From Pisolithus tinctorius (taxonomy: Eukaryota > Basidiomycota > Agaricomycetes > Boletales > Pisolithaceae), in the NCBI GenBank assembly GCA_024663395.1, contig JANFAH010000008.1:2170001-2234000 (forward strand): a stretch of 64,000 bases of DNA. Reading direction: 5' to 3'. Both the position numbers and the translations under genes were made by a program. Each line of letters starts with the position of its first letter. The first letter of the stretch is position 1. This document shows, piece after piece, positions 11,431-24,701 of the stretch. The notes beneath the pieces were generated by a model. It did no database searches and was not told where the DNA came from. It saw nothing but the letters and a program-made list of their open reading frames with translations.

Positions 11431-12768
11431 ATGCAGTCCCTCCTACGATGGAGTGTCGAAAACTCGGGGAACTCATCTGCTCCATCACAACGAACAGACG
11501 TCGACCCGGGGCTCGTAGACTACATTCTAGGGAAGCCTGATGCACAGCTGATGAAAGAAGCAATTCAAATCGCCACAGACCCATCCAAAGATGAGGACAC
11601 ACGGATCACTGCTTTGGATGACCTTGAAATGGTACGCACTTCCAATCAGGGGGTAAACGTGGTCAAGGTGGAGGCACCCTACTAAAAAAATTTACTGCCC
11701 AGCTTGTGGAGAGTATCGATAATGCCAACGGTACCGTGCATCTGTTCTGCCGGTCGTCGGACCGAATTTCGATCTCAATTTCCTTGCAGATCTAAAGAAG
11801 CTAAACATGTGGGAACCCCTGCATGGTCTTTTGAGCACGGCGAGCACAACGGACCCACTTAAGATGCAGACTCTGTGGGTAATAGGAACCGCAGTACAAA
11901 ATAATCCCGCAGCCCAGCTTACAGTAAGTACTTGACTGTCTCGTCAGTGGCGCTACTGACAACTCTCACCCCATTGTCTCTTTCTGATCCAGTATTTGGC
12001 TCTTGATCCGCTGCCTGTGATACTATCCTCACTGTCCCCGTCCAGTAACTCCGCAAAAACCCGCTCGAAAGCCATGTACGCGCTATCTGGCCTGCTCAAG
12101 CATAACGCACAAGCAGTCCGTCAATTAAATGCGACGGGCGGATGGCTTACTTTTCGCACTGCGTTGGAAGGTATGTTGCCACTAGCAGGTTAGGAGAGGC
12201 TGTCAACCATACACCACCACAGATTCAGACGTTAATGTTCGACGCAAGGCAGCGTTTCTCCTCAACACTCTGCTGATGCCGACAACTGCGGGGACATTTG
12301 ACGGTCCTTCCCGAATGCATACACCTCAGAGTGCGAGTGCGCCGGTGCACCCAAACTCGCATGCATCAATGGTCTCGGATCCAGAGTCAGCGTCGACTAC
12401 AGCTGCTACAATGGAAGCATTGCAAAAGGAATGCAAGTCCGAGGGCTCATCACTGATGGATGCTTTGATCTCCGCACTAGCAGACCCCGTACCATTCGGG
12501 GCAGATGGAGAATGGGAGAGAGACACGGAATTCCAAGAGAATCTCGTTAGGTTAGTTGCGTTGCTATATTCACGCTACAGAGGGGGATATAACCGTGATT
12601 TGTGGCCTATCCAGAATACTACACACTTTCTCCGTGCAGTGCGGCGGGACGTTCTCTGATGCTCAGAGACACGCGCTGCGCGGCTTTTTTGGTGGTGCCG
12701 AGCGATCAGGCGACTCTCTCGGGCTAAGTAGGGAAGAGTTTACTCAACTGAAGAGTGCGATCGCGTGA
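11431..12768 (+). CDS. FES1: Hsp70 nucleotide exchange factor Fes1 (HspBP1 family)
   Basis: Armadillo-type exchange factor that releases ADP from cytosolic Hsp70. Six exons (11431-11631, 11703-11730, 11790-11923, 11993-12170, 12223-12550, 12615-12768) give one frame of 340 aa, near the fungal norm. It starts MQSLLRWSVENS, the usual Fes1 N-terminus, then DPGLVDYILGKPDAQLMKEA. Armadillo helices follow: DLKKLNMWEPLHGLLS, LKMQTLWVIGTAVQNNPAAQ, TRSKAMYALSGLLKHN, VRRKAAFLLNTLL. A Ser/Thr-rich insert of about 60 residues (about 215-275) interrupts the repeat region. The C-terminus ends LSREEFTQLKSAI. The 64-nt intron 12551-12614 must be removed to enter the conserved C-terminal frame. The neighbour on the same strand begins about 600 bp downstream. 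Confidence 0.93.
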
Positions 12769-13365
12769 ATGATGCGCTTCGCTATACGACTTTGGAACTG
12801 GCTGCGATGATTCGAGTTGGCTGGATGATAGTTTCATTCATACTTGGGAATGCTCGTAGTAGTACATACAATATTGCCCCCTCGGTGCAAATTGATATAT
12901 TGAAGGGTCCCATCAATTACGTTATGGCTTTCGTTATCTGCGCTTGTGATGGGGTGCTTCTGGTTGGCTTCTGGCGCGAAGACATCATACGCGGTTAATC
13001 AAGTCTGCTCAAATCTTGAAATACCGTCAAGCATCCTCAGACCTGCTCTCAGAACACCTCAACTGAGGGTATTTCATTTTTATCACCTCGGTTTGTTTTA
13101 TTGTGAGAGCTCCTTTTATATGGACAATCAGCAGGTAAAGTTCATTATTATCTTGCGATTTACCCCGGCAATTTTTCGACTGTCAAGCTTAAAGTGATGC
13201 TGTCTCATACCCTTACGTGTCCAGTGTCCAAGCGAACAAATAGACTTGGGTCTCTTTCTAACCAACCTTGGTGGTGAACTCAGTGTGCTCAAACCAAACA
13301 CGACTTGAACCTCTGCTAGTGCACAAAATCTCTGTTCGGTATTCTGACGACCTTCACGCATTATC
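12769..13365. other. Intergenic spacer
   Basis: 597 bp between FES1 and the next plus-strand gene. A 77-codon frame at 12765-12998 starts within the FES1 stop region and has no recognisable motif; I do not call it. Confidence 0.5.
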
Positions 13366-15616
13366 ATGTCGACTCTCCATTCTCCCTTCACGAATGATAA
13401 ACAGCAGCACCACCGACCTTTGCATTCCAGCGAACTGTCATTTTTTCCTGCCTCTGAACGTCTCACGAGCCCGATCAGCACTCCGATCACTTCTGCGCTC
13501 CAGGATTCCATTGCTTGCCAACCGATGCATTCTGATGGTCCCCGGGCTCCGTGGGATTCGGGGGTCAACTTATCAAGCGATCCAATTGACGCTACTGAAT
13601 ACCAAAGCATCGAAGAACGTGAAATCAAAGCGAGGCGGCGGGGGCGTCTTCGTTCTGCCATGGTGGCATTCGAATTTCTTTTTGGTTCGCATCTTTTTCT
13701 TTGCGTTTGCATTAATTCCTGACAGTGATGGGTGGCATGGCCAGGTTTGTGGGGCGCGTACACGACAACCCGTTACTTCCTCGCCTTCGCCACTGCTTCT
13801 GATCACACCCAACGGATTTTCGCTCTTGCGCTTGGAATCACATCTGCGGTAGCCATTGCCACAAATATTCTCTCCATTACATCACCACTATTTCATGATC
13901 ACCTTCACGTGCGATCATGGAGCCGCATGCGGTTTCTCTTCAGAGCGTGTTACCTCCTACTTTTACTCTCCGCCTCTACGACCAATCTCGTCCTTGTGGC
14001 AGCATGGCACCCGAATAATCGTTGCAAATGGGATATCGATCTTTCATGGTACATCTCGACCGTGAATACACCGTCTACACGTTGCCACCCCACCTCATTT
14101 ACGGTGTGGATTATCGCCGCAGCCCTCAGGCAGCTTGTGACCTCTATTATAACCGTGAGTTCCCTTGCTTCCTTTAATTCCCGTTTCGAAGATGACGTGC
14201 GTAAACTGTCAGGTATTATTTATCTACGTCGCCCATGCGTTCCACCTCACCAGCAGCCAGTACCACACGCCTACCCAAAGAAACCGTCGACCCTACCGGC
14301 CAGCCTTTTCCTTCACGGACCCCGAGGACACCTCACCCACAGATACAACACCCTGCTCATCATCGACGTTGTCGACGTTTAAGCATGTATTTGCGTCTCC
14401 CTTCATCCGTCCGAGCCAGAAGCAGCTCGGAAGGTCAAACTCGACGCTTGCACGATCAAACTCTAGCGGCACAATCGTCCCTTTCACTGCTGGCATGCCG
14501 GCCAGCCCATCCAAGGGCAAATTGTTGAATAATAATGCAATGCCACCTTCATGGCTAGCAAATAGTGGTGTCAGCTTCAGTGCTAATGCGAAGACGAGCA
14601 TCTCCCGCTATCCTTCCTGGGCGAGCGCAGAAGACAACATGAATTTCAAAATGGAAGCCGCGAACCAGCAAGTCCCTGAGGAAGGAACGCCTACGAGATC
14701 CCGGATCCTTCGTCATACGAGTCACCCGTGGGCCTCGCAAAATGGACTCGCCGTTCCTGCAGAGAGAATGACCCTGGAGGGAATTTCTGACCAGACACAT
14801 TTTGGCAGCACGGCTATGAGAGAAGTTGCAAACGCCGACACAGGCCACGGGTACGACAGCGATGCAGACAAGGAAAGCGATCGATCGACGACGGAGTCCG
14901 AGATTCTCTCGCACATATACGGTCAGAGCTATCATTACCCTCCGACCATACTACACGACCCATCTTCTTCACCGAGTGATGGGAATACTCACGACGGTGG
15001 GAGTAACAGCCCAAGATCAGACTCCACCGCTGGCGAGGACGATGAATATATTCCTATCATGGGTGGGTACGTCAGGCGCATGTCGACCATTGAAAGCCTG
15101 GGGTCGAGGGAGGTGTCGATGCTTGCAGGTACGACGTCCTTTTCTACGCGGGGATCGATGTCTACGGCTGGGTCCATATGTCCGTCCATGATGTTGGGGA
15201 CGGTATCCTCGTCATCTTCGATGGGCGCTGTTCAAGCCGGGACACGCCAATCCCCGTCTGCATTCCACTTTTCGTCGCTACAACTCGGGCAGCCATCGCC
15301 TTCTCATGCCGGCCTATCGTTGTCGGTCCCTCCTAGCCTTGCACCAAGTGGGAGCGGCACCGGGACGTCTCGAAGCACCGTTTATTTGTCGGTGTCCAGC
15401 GGTAGCATCGAGGGCAGTGCCGGGATCGGGACAACCGCAGCTGGTTCGGGAACGAAGATGCGCGTGAGTGAGCGCGGCGAGCTCCTGGTTCCTGAGCGCC
15501 CGCCGGCTTCCGGAGCATCCAGTCCGATTTCATGCGGCCACCATTATTGGTCTGCAAGCAGCGGTCAAAGCGCAATGAGCAAGCAGAGTTCGTCGCCAAT
15601 GATGGCAGAGTATTAA
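13366..15616 (+). CDS. Unrecognised four-helix membrane protein with long Ser-rich tail
   Basis: Three exons (13366-13684, 13745-14154, 14213-15616) join in frame to 710 aa, with 60- and 58-nt introns. The N-terminal about 90 residues are polar and end in KARRRGRLRS. Four hydrophobic segments follow at about 98-290: FEFLFGLWGAYTTTRYFLAF, IFALALGITSAVAIATNIL, FRACYLLLLLSASTTNLVLV and TVWIIAAALRQLVTSIITVL, the last completed across intron 2. From about residue 310 to the end (400 residues) the protein is low-complexity, rich in Ser, Gly, Thr and Pro, and probably a disordered cytosolic tail with many possible phosphorylation sites. I do not recognise the family. The clean exon joins support a real gene. 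Confidence 0.75.
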
Positions 15617-18600
15617 ACCTCGCAATTTTTTCTGTTGCATAACCAACATTACATGATATGCGGCTGCGGAGTAGTGGGAGAAAACAAGGAGAACAAGACA
15701 CTGGAACCGAGTGCGGTGGTTCTGCGGTACCCAGGATGCCGTTCCCCTGACTGGACGGGCCCTGCCGACCTAACCCACACTCTAGTGACCTGCGTTCTTT
15801 TCTTTTACGAACGGACGGACAAACGGCTAAACTCGCTGCCCTACAATTTGGCGACTCGATACACCCGTGGCCGCATTCTCATGGTTTCATAACGACATTT
15901 TACTAGACACGACCAACTCACGCTAGACGACCGACTAGTGGGCACACACGTCAAAATTTTGCTGTCACACCTCGTACTTGGAACGCATTCTGTCATACAT
16001 ACTCTCGCAGATAAGAGAGTGGGAACTGAATGGATACCAGTACTAACTTATCCTTATACTCAAGTCCGTTGGGACCACAGCTATGTATGTACACGATGTC
16101 TCCCTTGGGTATTTATCTTTTCATCTATCAACACTCGTCCTATTGCGACGTTGTGCGTTTTTAGGGGAGAAAATTTATTTTTCTATGGTATTGGGTGTGG
16201 AAATTAGCTTCCATACCTACTCTGCTCCGCCATGGTATTCACCCGCCTAAATCAAAGTTTTGATTTACACCGCTGTCGAATAGTATCAACGTACATAAAT
16301 GGATCGCCTATGTACAATGACAGAGAACACACCGTAGAAACGTTCGCCGCCAAGCTCCGCAATCCGGAGCCTGTGCTTTTCTGATCCCGACCAACAGTCT
16401 CCCATCATCGCATGATCTTAATAAGACCGTGGCCGAGACCCGGTGCGCAAATAGGAAACCGCCTGGTCAGCATTGCAACAAAGCGGGTTCCTTATAATGT
16501 AGACACTTGCCTTTACAAGGACATGCGCGCGCGCACGCCTGCCAGGTAGTACCTCACTGATTAGTGTACCATCGGGGAACAAAAAATAGGCCCCGGAGAT
16601 GACTACTGTCACCCACACTTTCACGTACGCAATCTTACCTTGTTCCCCTCAACAGGTCCACTGCGCTGTGTGCAGGTACGTACTTATGATCCTGCTACAC
16701 TCATCAGTACTCACCATAGTATTAGCAGTATACAGTAGCCCGTGGCTGGCGGATGCACAACCACAACCTTGCCCCCTCCATTAGCTGAGCCTGCTGAGAG
16801 GGGGTTCTTTAACTATCGGAGCCCACCGTTTCATTCTTGACGTGTAATTGACAGTATTTCACGTTCAAATCTAATTGTCACCCACACACTCCCGCCCCTT
16901 GATCACGAGTGGGTCGCGATATCAATCAGTGCATTCAAGGCGCATCACCGCGATGCCAAATAGATCTTCTCTTCTCCCAACATTACGAGAAAAGGGTGAC
17001 TTCAGTGTTGAGAAATTAATAAAGGGAGATATATATGTGGGACGGGGGGGTACTTAATGTAGTAACTGTCTCGGGTCCTGGCGTGGGTATCACCGGTGAT
17101 GCAAAGGTGTCTCTGCATTCCCGGGCCATCCCTCTGCTTCAGTGAATGATTGTGATGATCGAGGCATAACCGACCGGCGGACTATTGATGGATGTGACTC
17201 GTGGATGGAACCTTCCGACCTTCCTTCTGACTTCTTTCGTCGTTAAGAGGATCCTCTCTCACTTCCGAAACTCGATCCAGATACAATTCAATAACGGTGG
17301 GGTTTTGGAATGCTTCTCGCTTCTGCAGCCGAAGCTCTCCCTACCTGCGGGCGATCGCGCTGTATTGGGGTGGTTAAAGCGGTACTCAATGTTCCAGAAA
17401 TTCCAAGTGGCGCGTCGGCCGTTTATCTTCCATCCCCAGAAAGCAATGGAAGAATCTGAAGTATTGGAGATACTTTCATCCAGAACTTTGAATATGGTGG
17501 CTTCAGAGGGACGGGCGGGCGCCCGCAATAACAAGGTTCACTGATCGAGCAGAACGGTCGCGCGACAACGACGGAGGCGGTTACAACCGAAGCAAACCTT
17601 CTAGGTTTGCCTACCGGGTGGTGCTGATCAGAAATGGAGCGCGGAATGTTAAAGATTTAGCCTGAGAGCTGGACAGAACTGGACCCCGACCCCTGTGGTC
17701 TTCCGGAAGTTCCTTCATACGCCAGGGCCTCGGTGCCCTCGGCCGGAAACCAGCTCTGTGTGTGTGTCTGAAAATCGAGAGTATACATTAAACAGCCAGG
17801 CTGCGGTGTGCTTCTTATCCTGTGGTGGCATCATTACTGTCATCATACTTCTTACCACATCGTGATACGACTTCAACAGGGTCCCCACCAGAATTTGTTT
17901 TACGGACACGACGCAAGCGATATGTGCGGAGCGCCAAAGATTCTGCAATTTCATTTGAAGGAAAGTCCGGATACGTTAGGAGAAGGGCGAGCACTGATAG
18001 GAAGGGGGATACATACGAAGGCAAGGGCGGAAGGCGAGAAAAAGGGGGAAGGGGAACAAAAAAGGGCGAAATTACAATACGGGGTTCGAGAAGAGGGTAC
18101 TCGGGGTTAATGATGAAAGATACAGATATGATAGGGATGATATCATCGATATCGGCGTGCTCTCCCTTCCGACCTTCCATTGCCTCGTGTCCGTGTCTGT
18201 ACGAATTCATTTCACGAATCTTATCATTGCGTGATGATGTTATACGCACGTACCTATCTATCACAGCGGCAGCATAATGAACGCATTTTAGCTGCCAGGC
18301 GGCAGGACCAGGTTTGACTCTGATTGTAAATGAATTCCCATAGTCCCTGCCGCTGTCACCATCCCACGCATGTCGAGAAACTCAATCCGAGTAGCATGTG
18401 CACGATGACGAGGTGCACCATTGTACGTACTCACACCTAAACTTATTACTTATCTTTCAGCACGGGTTGGCCTTTTGAGGACGCGTACTGACATCATCGC
18501 GTGCCTCTGACCCGTAACCTAACCAAGTTCTGATTTCGATCAAGCTGTAGTGATCGTGCGACATCACTATCAAGCCCTATCAAACCCACTGCCACTGCCT

Positions 18601-21600
18601 TGGTACTCAGGAGCATCCATCCCTTATTCATATACGTTATAGACATCTGCTCCAACGTCCATTTCAGATAGCAGGTGCACATTGACCATATCCATGACTA
18701 TCGAAAGTGTGGTTGCACGCCGACGACGGCATCACAAATTTTCACAGCGTCCAGACCGAGCTTATCTACCACCCCGACAAGTCGGCGGGACATGTCGTGT
18801 CTGATCCGATGAAAATCCCTGGTAATTTCCCAGAATTGCCTTTTGAACCTGACTTTCCATCGAATTTTTGGAAAAGGTCAAAACCGGACTTACATGCGTG
18901 GGTGCGCCGATTGCTATCAGAGAACTGAGTTGCCGTTTACCCCGCGTTTACGATAATCCTCTGCCAAGACACATGAAGTGGGCCCATTATTCCAAATTCC
19001 CATGGAACATGCTGGCTGACTGATGCGCGCAAGGTACAAGGTACATAGTAGTCAGCTACTAGCCTTGCTGAAGAATATAGAGGCGCACGGAAAAGGCAAC
19101 ACACGAAGACGAAGAAAGCGCCCATAATGAACCGACAACCAAGTCTAATTGTGGCAGCACTTCACGACACATGGCATTTCGAGTACGAGCAGCTTGATGA
19201 GTGGGTGATCATCTTCGAGCAGCACATCGAGTGTTCTGGTGAATGCTTAGTCTTCTATTAGGCATACGAAGGAGGTATGGTGCTGCTGACTATGAACCTA
19301 TCACTGCAGTGAATTGATACGGTCAACACCGGACGCCTGCTGAACGTCAACCAAATCGGCCCTTACTGCACGCCTTCAGCACGCCATCCGCAGTATGTGT
19401 CTCTGTCAGTGTACAATGTACCCGCGAAGTGTTCGCCCTTCTGACCAATATACTGTATGTCTCTTATCTTCCACTCCTTCATTTCCTCCGCTCTTTCAGC
19501 GCGCAGGTAACAACCATACCCTCAGGGCCATACATTCCCCCTCGGCGCCGCCATGGCTGCTGGGTATGTAACGGAAGGTATTTGTCCATCGGCTGGGCAA
19601 TATATTGTTAATTCTGTTTGTTTTGTCTGATAAGTATCTATCTCCTGCTCGTTTCCAAGGTTGCCTCCGTGGAGTCCGCGTAGCTATACGCTGCGAATCG
19701 TATTGCGCGCATACACAATCAAAGACGGGACGACGGAGTGAGAGATAAGTATATACCCGAGGCCTCGGTTCCCAATTTCCATCTCGGTTTTGGTATGCCT
19801 ATGCCAGCTCGACGATGACCATCAGTCAAACCTGAAAAGTTGCCAAGGGGTAATAATTATAGTTTGTGGGCAACCTCCCGGACTTGGTCTGTGCATTGTA
19901 TTGCACTGCATCATTCACTTACCAGGCAGGTATCATGACACTGCTCTCATGTCCGACAAGGCCGAACGGCTGAACCCGAGCCTGTGCTCGAACAAGCTCG
20001 AGCCTGGACGCCGCCGGATCTTCCGCCTCCGCTATTCTTGGCCTTAATTGTTTCCGCCTGGTAGTTGCAGTGTCTACGATAACGAAGCTTGTGACCAGGA
20101 GTTCCCTTGGTACATTTATTCCTTATTCCATTACTACGCCACAACGCAGTACGCAACCTCCGTCCATGGAGCGAAGAATTATGACGTTATGTGATACGTC
20201 GTCTTCGACCTCCACCCTTGGTTTCAATGTGGCCACTTGTCCGATGGTGACCCGGATACATTCTACCTACTTGGAGTTGTCCCCACTATGTCCACGAAAT
20301 CGCTGCCTACATATCTGCGAGCCATTAGGTAGGTTTCACTTCTAGTTTCATCAGAACGGGTAAGACCGCGATTGTGTGACAATTTCGGTCGCTGCCAAGC
20401 AGACAGCTTCATGGTGGGTTGTCCTTCCGTGTGAGTAAGTAGACCAGAACCTGCACACGCGTCCTCGATGCACACTAGCATCACACTTGGTGGATTTTTT
20501 TTTTGGTGACCGTTAACATAGAGGAAGAACACATTTATCCTGTATAGGGATATCTTCTCGGTCCCTCCGTGCACTCCGACGCACTCTTCAAGGATTTCGG
20601 GCCGTATAATCAACAAAACTCGCTATTAACCACGCTTGTCGAAGAAAGTTTCGCATCCGCATCATCCTATGTGGGCATGGTGTATTACTTAGTGCTGGCA
20701 CACCATGTTGGTGAGGATCGGTAGAACAGACATGCGACGCCTGATATCAACAAGTTGTCAGTGATGCCTGACCGACTCCCAAGCCGCCTAGCTAGCGATA
20801 TCAACTTTAGTGTCCTACCAGCCATCACATACATCACATGGCATGAGTGGATAATACATACTACCTTTCACGTTTATCCGCGTGATTGGCGTCGAATATT
20901 TTATATCATGTAATCAGTGACTTCCCCGGAGCATCAACGGAAGAATATTCGTTTTCCATGCAAGAACCAGGTACTGTTGCGCCGTTACAACTGAAGTACC
21001 AGGACAGCGGGCGGAATATATATAGGGAATTCTTTTTCAAAGAACGCCGTCTACAAAGGAGGACCCAATAGCGGGCCATAGTAGGTAGTCTAGGGGTAAT
21101 CGTGGATGTATATGTCTGTCCAAGTACGTACGCGCGGAACTCGCAGAACAGAACACATTGTATGGATCTTCGGGCCGAACCTATTCAGTTCTCCACACTT
21201 CAGGCTACTACTCGAGTCGGAGATCCGTGACGCTAGCGCCCTGCAGGGACGTGACGCTTCTGGTATTTGCTCGTTCGGGAAAGACTGGTGAACAATGCAA
21301 AAAAGAAATACACCCCTGCTTTAATTCCATTCCATTGGTGGTCGTGTGAGGTAATGTGGGGATGAAAGAAATGAAATGTGAAAGAGAAGCAGGCAGCAAT
21401 TGACCCAAGACTGGCAGGCAATCTAATAATGAGCGGGCGCAGTGGATGGATCATTTAGCAAGACCGCGATTACTGGACCCACTGCATCCGGAACTACCGA
21501 ACCGACTGATGGGGCGAAGCGACGTCTTGTGCCTCGAGGACGTACCGTAAGCACATTGTTCGATGACGTTACTACTCCCAAAGTCCCGGACATGGCACCG

Positions 21601-21875
21601 CTCATTCATTCTCCCCAATACCCGTCCCCCGCCGATGCTCAATTGAAAGGAGGGTCACCACTACCAATGACATTATGCCGCATGGTGATCGGCATCGACC
21701 CTTGCCTCACCTTCGGGTTATCCAGTCGTCCGTCATCTCCCTGGTCGCCGATCAGAAATATTGCGACAAGCGACCCGACCTAGACCAGAGATCTACCGGA
21801 GACTAACAGCGAGCGTAACAGCGTCTCCGGGCCGTGTGAAAGGTCACTTGCCATCCAGATGGTCACCACAGCGGG
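15617..21875. other. 6.3-kb gene-sparse region
   Basis: I find no gene I can support here. Reading frames up to 151 codons occur (for example 17185-17544, and two strands overlapping at 17815-18277), but they lack motifs and overlap each other. A frame at 18707-18928 (ending FWKRSKPDLHAWVRRLLSEN) has protein-like composition and could be a last exon or a relic. A short GC-rich stem (GCCCCCTC with GAGGGGGT) lies near 16770-16806. No tRNA was recognised. Confidence 0.4.
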
Positions 21876-22870
21876 CTACTCAATTACTTCGAGCTTCGGT
21901 TTTTTCTTCGTCGGTCCATCTCGTCCTTCGAGCCTGGCTGCGTCGCCCGCGCGCTTCATTTTCGCCTTGTCCTTCCTTCGCGTCACAGTCAAATCCACAG
22001 CTGCGGGTGACATGGGCGAAGATGGTGACCCATCCTCATCCTTTACGTTGACCCGAACAGGGGCATCGACGCCTTGCGGTTTCATAAACCCACTGGGACG
22101 CTGTGCTCGTAGATCCGTGCCAACACCGGAGATATCTCGTATGACGTTCTTGGCGGTCTTCGAAGGGTCCCTTTCCCGCTTCTCAATCTCCATGCCTTCG
22201 CCCGAAGTTGTTTCCCTCCCTTTTTTCGACGATTGTGGTTTTCCAAACGATGAGATAGATTTGAGGCGACCAAGTTTCCTTGGAGAAGCGGTAGATGTGT
22301 CGGCTGTAGTAGCGTCTGTATTCGTGAGTACGCTCGACGTTTCGTCTGCTGCGGACGTGATCTGTCGCATGTTTAAATAAGAATGGTTGACGGTGTGCCT
22401 GGCGAAATCTGAGCGCGATGGGAATACGCACGCACCTGAGCAACTTCTCGACCGTGTTTACCAAAAGTACGACGACCTCGTGGGCGTAGGGATACCGTGT
22501 TCTGCGAGCCCATATGACGAGTTTCGTCGCCGTCATCCCACTCTTCACCGTCGTCGTCGCCAATATCCACCTTCATTCCGGCATGTAATCTCCCCTCATG
22601 ACCGCGAACCCTTTCATTCTCCCCATCTGAGAGCGATGGGAAAAGAAATGGAAGGTAGGACTGCTCATATGTCACACGTTTCCTGTCTTCGTCTCCTCCA
22701 TGGACCACTCCCCATGCCCTTCTCACCTCCTCCGACACCTCCCATTCTGCGTCATCTTTGACGTGTGCTTGTTCTAGTTCCACCTTCTTCTGTTCCGTGT
22801 TCTGCTTGTGTGCGCTATTTTGCATGAAACGAAGTGCAAGGGTTGTCGTGCTCAGTGATTTTTGAGGCAT
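21876..22870 (-). CDS. MPP6: Nuclear exosome cofactor Mpp6 (MPHOSPH6 family)
   Basis: Small basic RNA-binding cofactor that helps the helicase Mtr4 dock on the nuclear exosome. Two exons (22870-22436 and 22361-21876) join in frame to 306 aa. The N-terminus MPQKSLSTTTLALRFMQN matches the family signature (basic helix ending in a K/RFMQ motif). Family-like later motifs include KLGRLKSISSFGK and GFMKPQGVDAP. The tail is basic (TRRKDKAKMKRAG, GPTKKKPK), as expected for RNA binding and nuclear import. It is longer than yeast Mpp6 (186 aa) because of acidic and Ser-rich linkers. The 74-nt intron is GT-AG. Confidence 0.82.
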
Positions 22871-23776
22871 TTTGCGAGTGGATAAGCAAGTCGAGTTAAG
22901 TTTAACGCTGTTCTTTTCGCCGAGTATTTTTTGATTGATACGCCGTAGATAATGATGGTGCCTGCCTCGTCGAGGCGATGGGTTCGCTGGCCAAGAAATT
23001 TAACAACGGATAGGCCCACGGCGGTGAGAGGAACCGCATGCGATCTTGCAGTGCCCTCGAGTTTACATAACGCCTTCCCACGATGTACCCTACTACGGAA
23101 GGAATCAATATCCGATTTGTCTGGTGTGGCGTAATACAGCCCTCCAGCATGCCTTCCAGGACTGCCAGTGCGCGGATTTGGCCCAGGACGTGTGTCGCTT
23201 GCTGTGGTGACCCTTGGTATTTCGGACTGAAATGAAATGAGCATATGACGTCTTCATTTCCTGCGAGCCTCGTGTTGGATGGCGGATGGTCATAAGATAT
23301 CTGTGACATGTTAGGTCCGAGGATGTGGTGTGCAAAGTAGTGGTCCGAATGAAACAACAAGCAAGGGGAGCATGTCATGGAAGTGCCCCTTGGATAAGAT
23401 GGGTGGGGGAGATGAAAGCAGTGGTGGACAGAATATGACAGGGGCCACTGTCCGGAAACCAAGGAGACAGAGATCCGGTGAATCTAAGATGAGGAGATCT
23501 GACAGGTCCACACACGAGAAAACAAAGGGAGTCAGCGTGGGGACGGTGCATCGATATTGGCAGATTCCGCGATAATAGACGAAGAAGTGACTGCCTTCTT
23601 CATTTTTGGACGTAACCAACGTCGCAGATCACACTCCGAGCGAGAATTCGAACACGTCACCTTGTCACGAATCGAATCTCGCTTACTCAAACACGCATAC
23701 ACACGCATACATGCATGTATGCGCACAGCGGGGTAATCTTTTCTATATCTCTCTTGCCTGAAGATATGATGTACAG
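22871..23776. other. Intergenic region between MPP6 and a Pro/His-rich gene
   Basis: A 130-codon minus frame (22852-23244), with SHAVPLTAVGLSVVKFLGQR and DEAGTIIIYG, looks protein-like and runs into the start of MPP6. A second minus frame (22902-23462) overlaps it. I could not assign either, and they may be 5' UTR. A perfect 18-bp palindrome (GCATACATGCATGTATGC) lies at 23705-23722. Confidence 0.35.
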
Positions 23777-23784
23777 TATATAAG
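23777..23784 (+). promoter_or_regulatory. TATA box of the Pro/His-rich gene
   Basis: TATATAAG, 55 bp upstream of the ATG at 23839, followed by a CT-rich tract (CCCTCTTCCCTTCCACC) as is common before fungal start codons. Confidence 0.5.
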
Positions 23785-23838
23785 GGGGACCCTCTTCCCT
23801 TCCACCACCTACTCTTATTACCCTCCTGCTCACCCACC

Positions 23839-24701
23839 ATGTCTACCTTCCATCTCCATCCTGTGTCCCACCCTCACTCCCCTTCTCCCCCCTCCAGCAC
23901 CTCTACTGCCACTGCCCACAGTCCCCTTCCAAAACAATACGTCCTCCGAGGTGACTATCTCCCCCCACGCACCCATCTCATATCTCTCACGTAATGAGTC
24001 TAGATGTCAACATCGCCCATGATTCCAGCGCTGGTCCTCGCAAGTATCCGGCACCCCCAACTGGGCATGAGCTCATGGCACTCTTCCCACCCGCACCACC
24101 TGCCACCTTTTCCGACATGAGACATTCCACAAGCGGATTCTTCCAGCGTCAAGAGCGCGCCTTCTTTGCTCAAGCGGGAAGGGAAATTCTGCGAAGTTGG
24201 CCACCACATTCTCCTGCCGAAACTGCCTCCTCTCCTTCCTCCCCTCCGTATCCCCGTTCCAAGCCCCATCGCACTATGCCGGGCCCGCCTCCTCCAGCGT
24301 CTCCCCACACCGCTGCTCCCACGCCCGCCGCTCCCGCTAACAATGTCAGTACACCACCCGTGTCACAACCTGCGCCTTTGTTGTCGCCGCAGTCGCATCA
24401 CCACCCCCACGACCATCACCAACTTCCCCACCATCCACCTCCTCACCCTTCACACCCCAGTGCACTCGGGCTGCGTCCACCACACGACCATCATCACCAA
24501 CCACATCCTCCACAACAGCCGCCATCCATGCAAGCTGGAGTGTCCAAAGTAGAATTCCAAGTACCGGAGGACTACCGAGACGACAACGGGCTTGCCAGTG
24601 TAGGCCCAGGAGGACCAGATGATTCGTGGAGGAGGCCAACCCCCTATTCGGATCGTCGACGTGCGGGAAAACACACCAGGAGGGTTTTCGTAAGAACTTG
24701 A
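23839..24701 (+). CDS. Pro/His-rich protein of unknown function
   Basis: Two exons (23839-23950 and 24004-24701) with a 53-nt intron join in frame to 269 aa. The spliced junction reads KQYVLRDVNIAHDSSAGPRK. Residues about 50-95 look conserved: KYPAPPTGHELMALFPPAPP, then SGFFQRQERAFFAQAGREIL. The central 100 residues are Pro/Ser/His-rich, with clusters such as HHHPHDHHQ, and the C-terminus is basic (SDRRRAGKHTRRVFVRT). No known domain is recognised. The TATA box and CT-rich leader support the start. The His/Pro repeats are probably disordered; metal binding is possible but unproven. Confidence 0.7.

Noticed and set aside
17815..18277. Overlapping 149- and 151-codon frames on both strands
   Set aside because: They mirror each other, have low-complexity Lys/Gly/Glu or Leu/Pro composition, and have no motif.
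24166..24639. Frames on both strands overlapping the Pro/His-rich gene
   Set aside because: They are shadows of the compositionally biased coding sequence; the plus-strand gene has a TATA box, a phased intron and a conserved-looking N-terminus.
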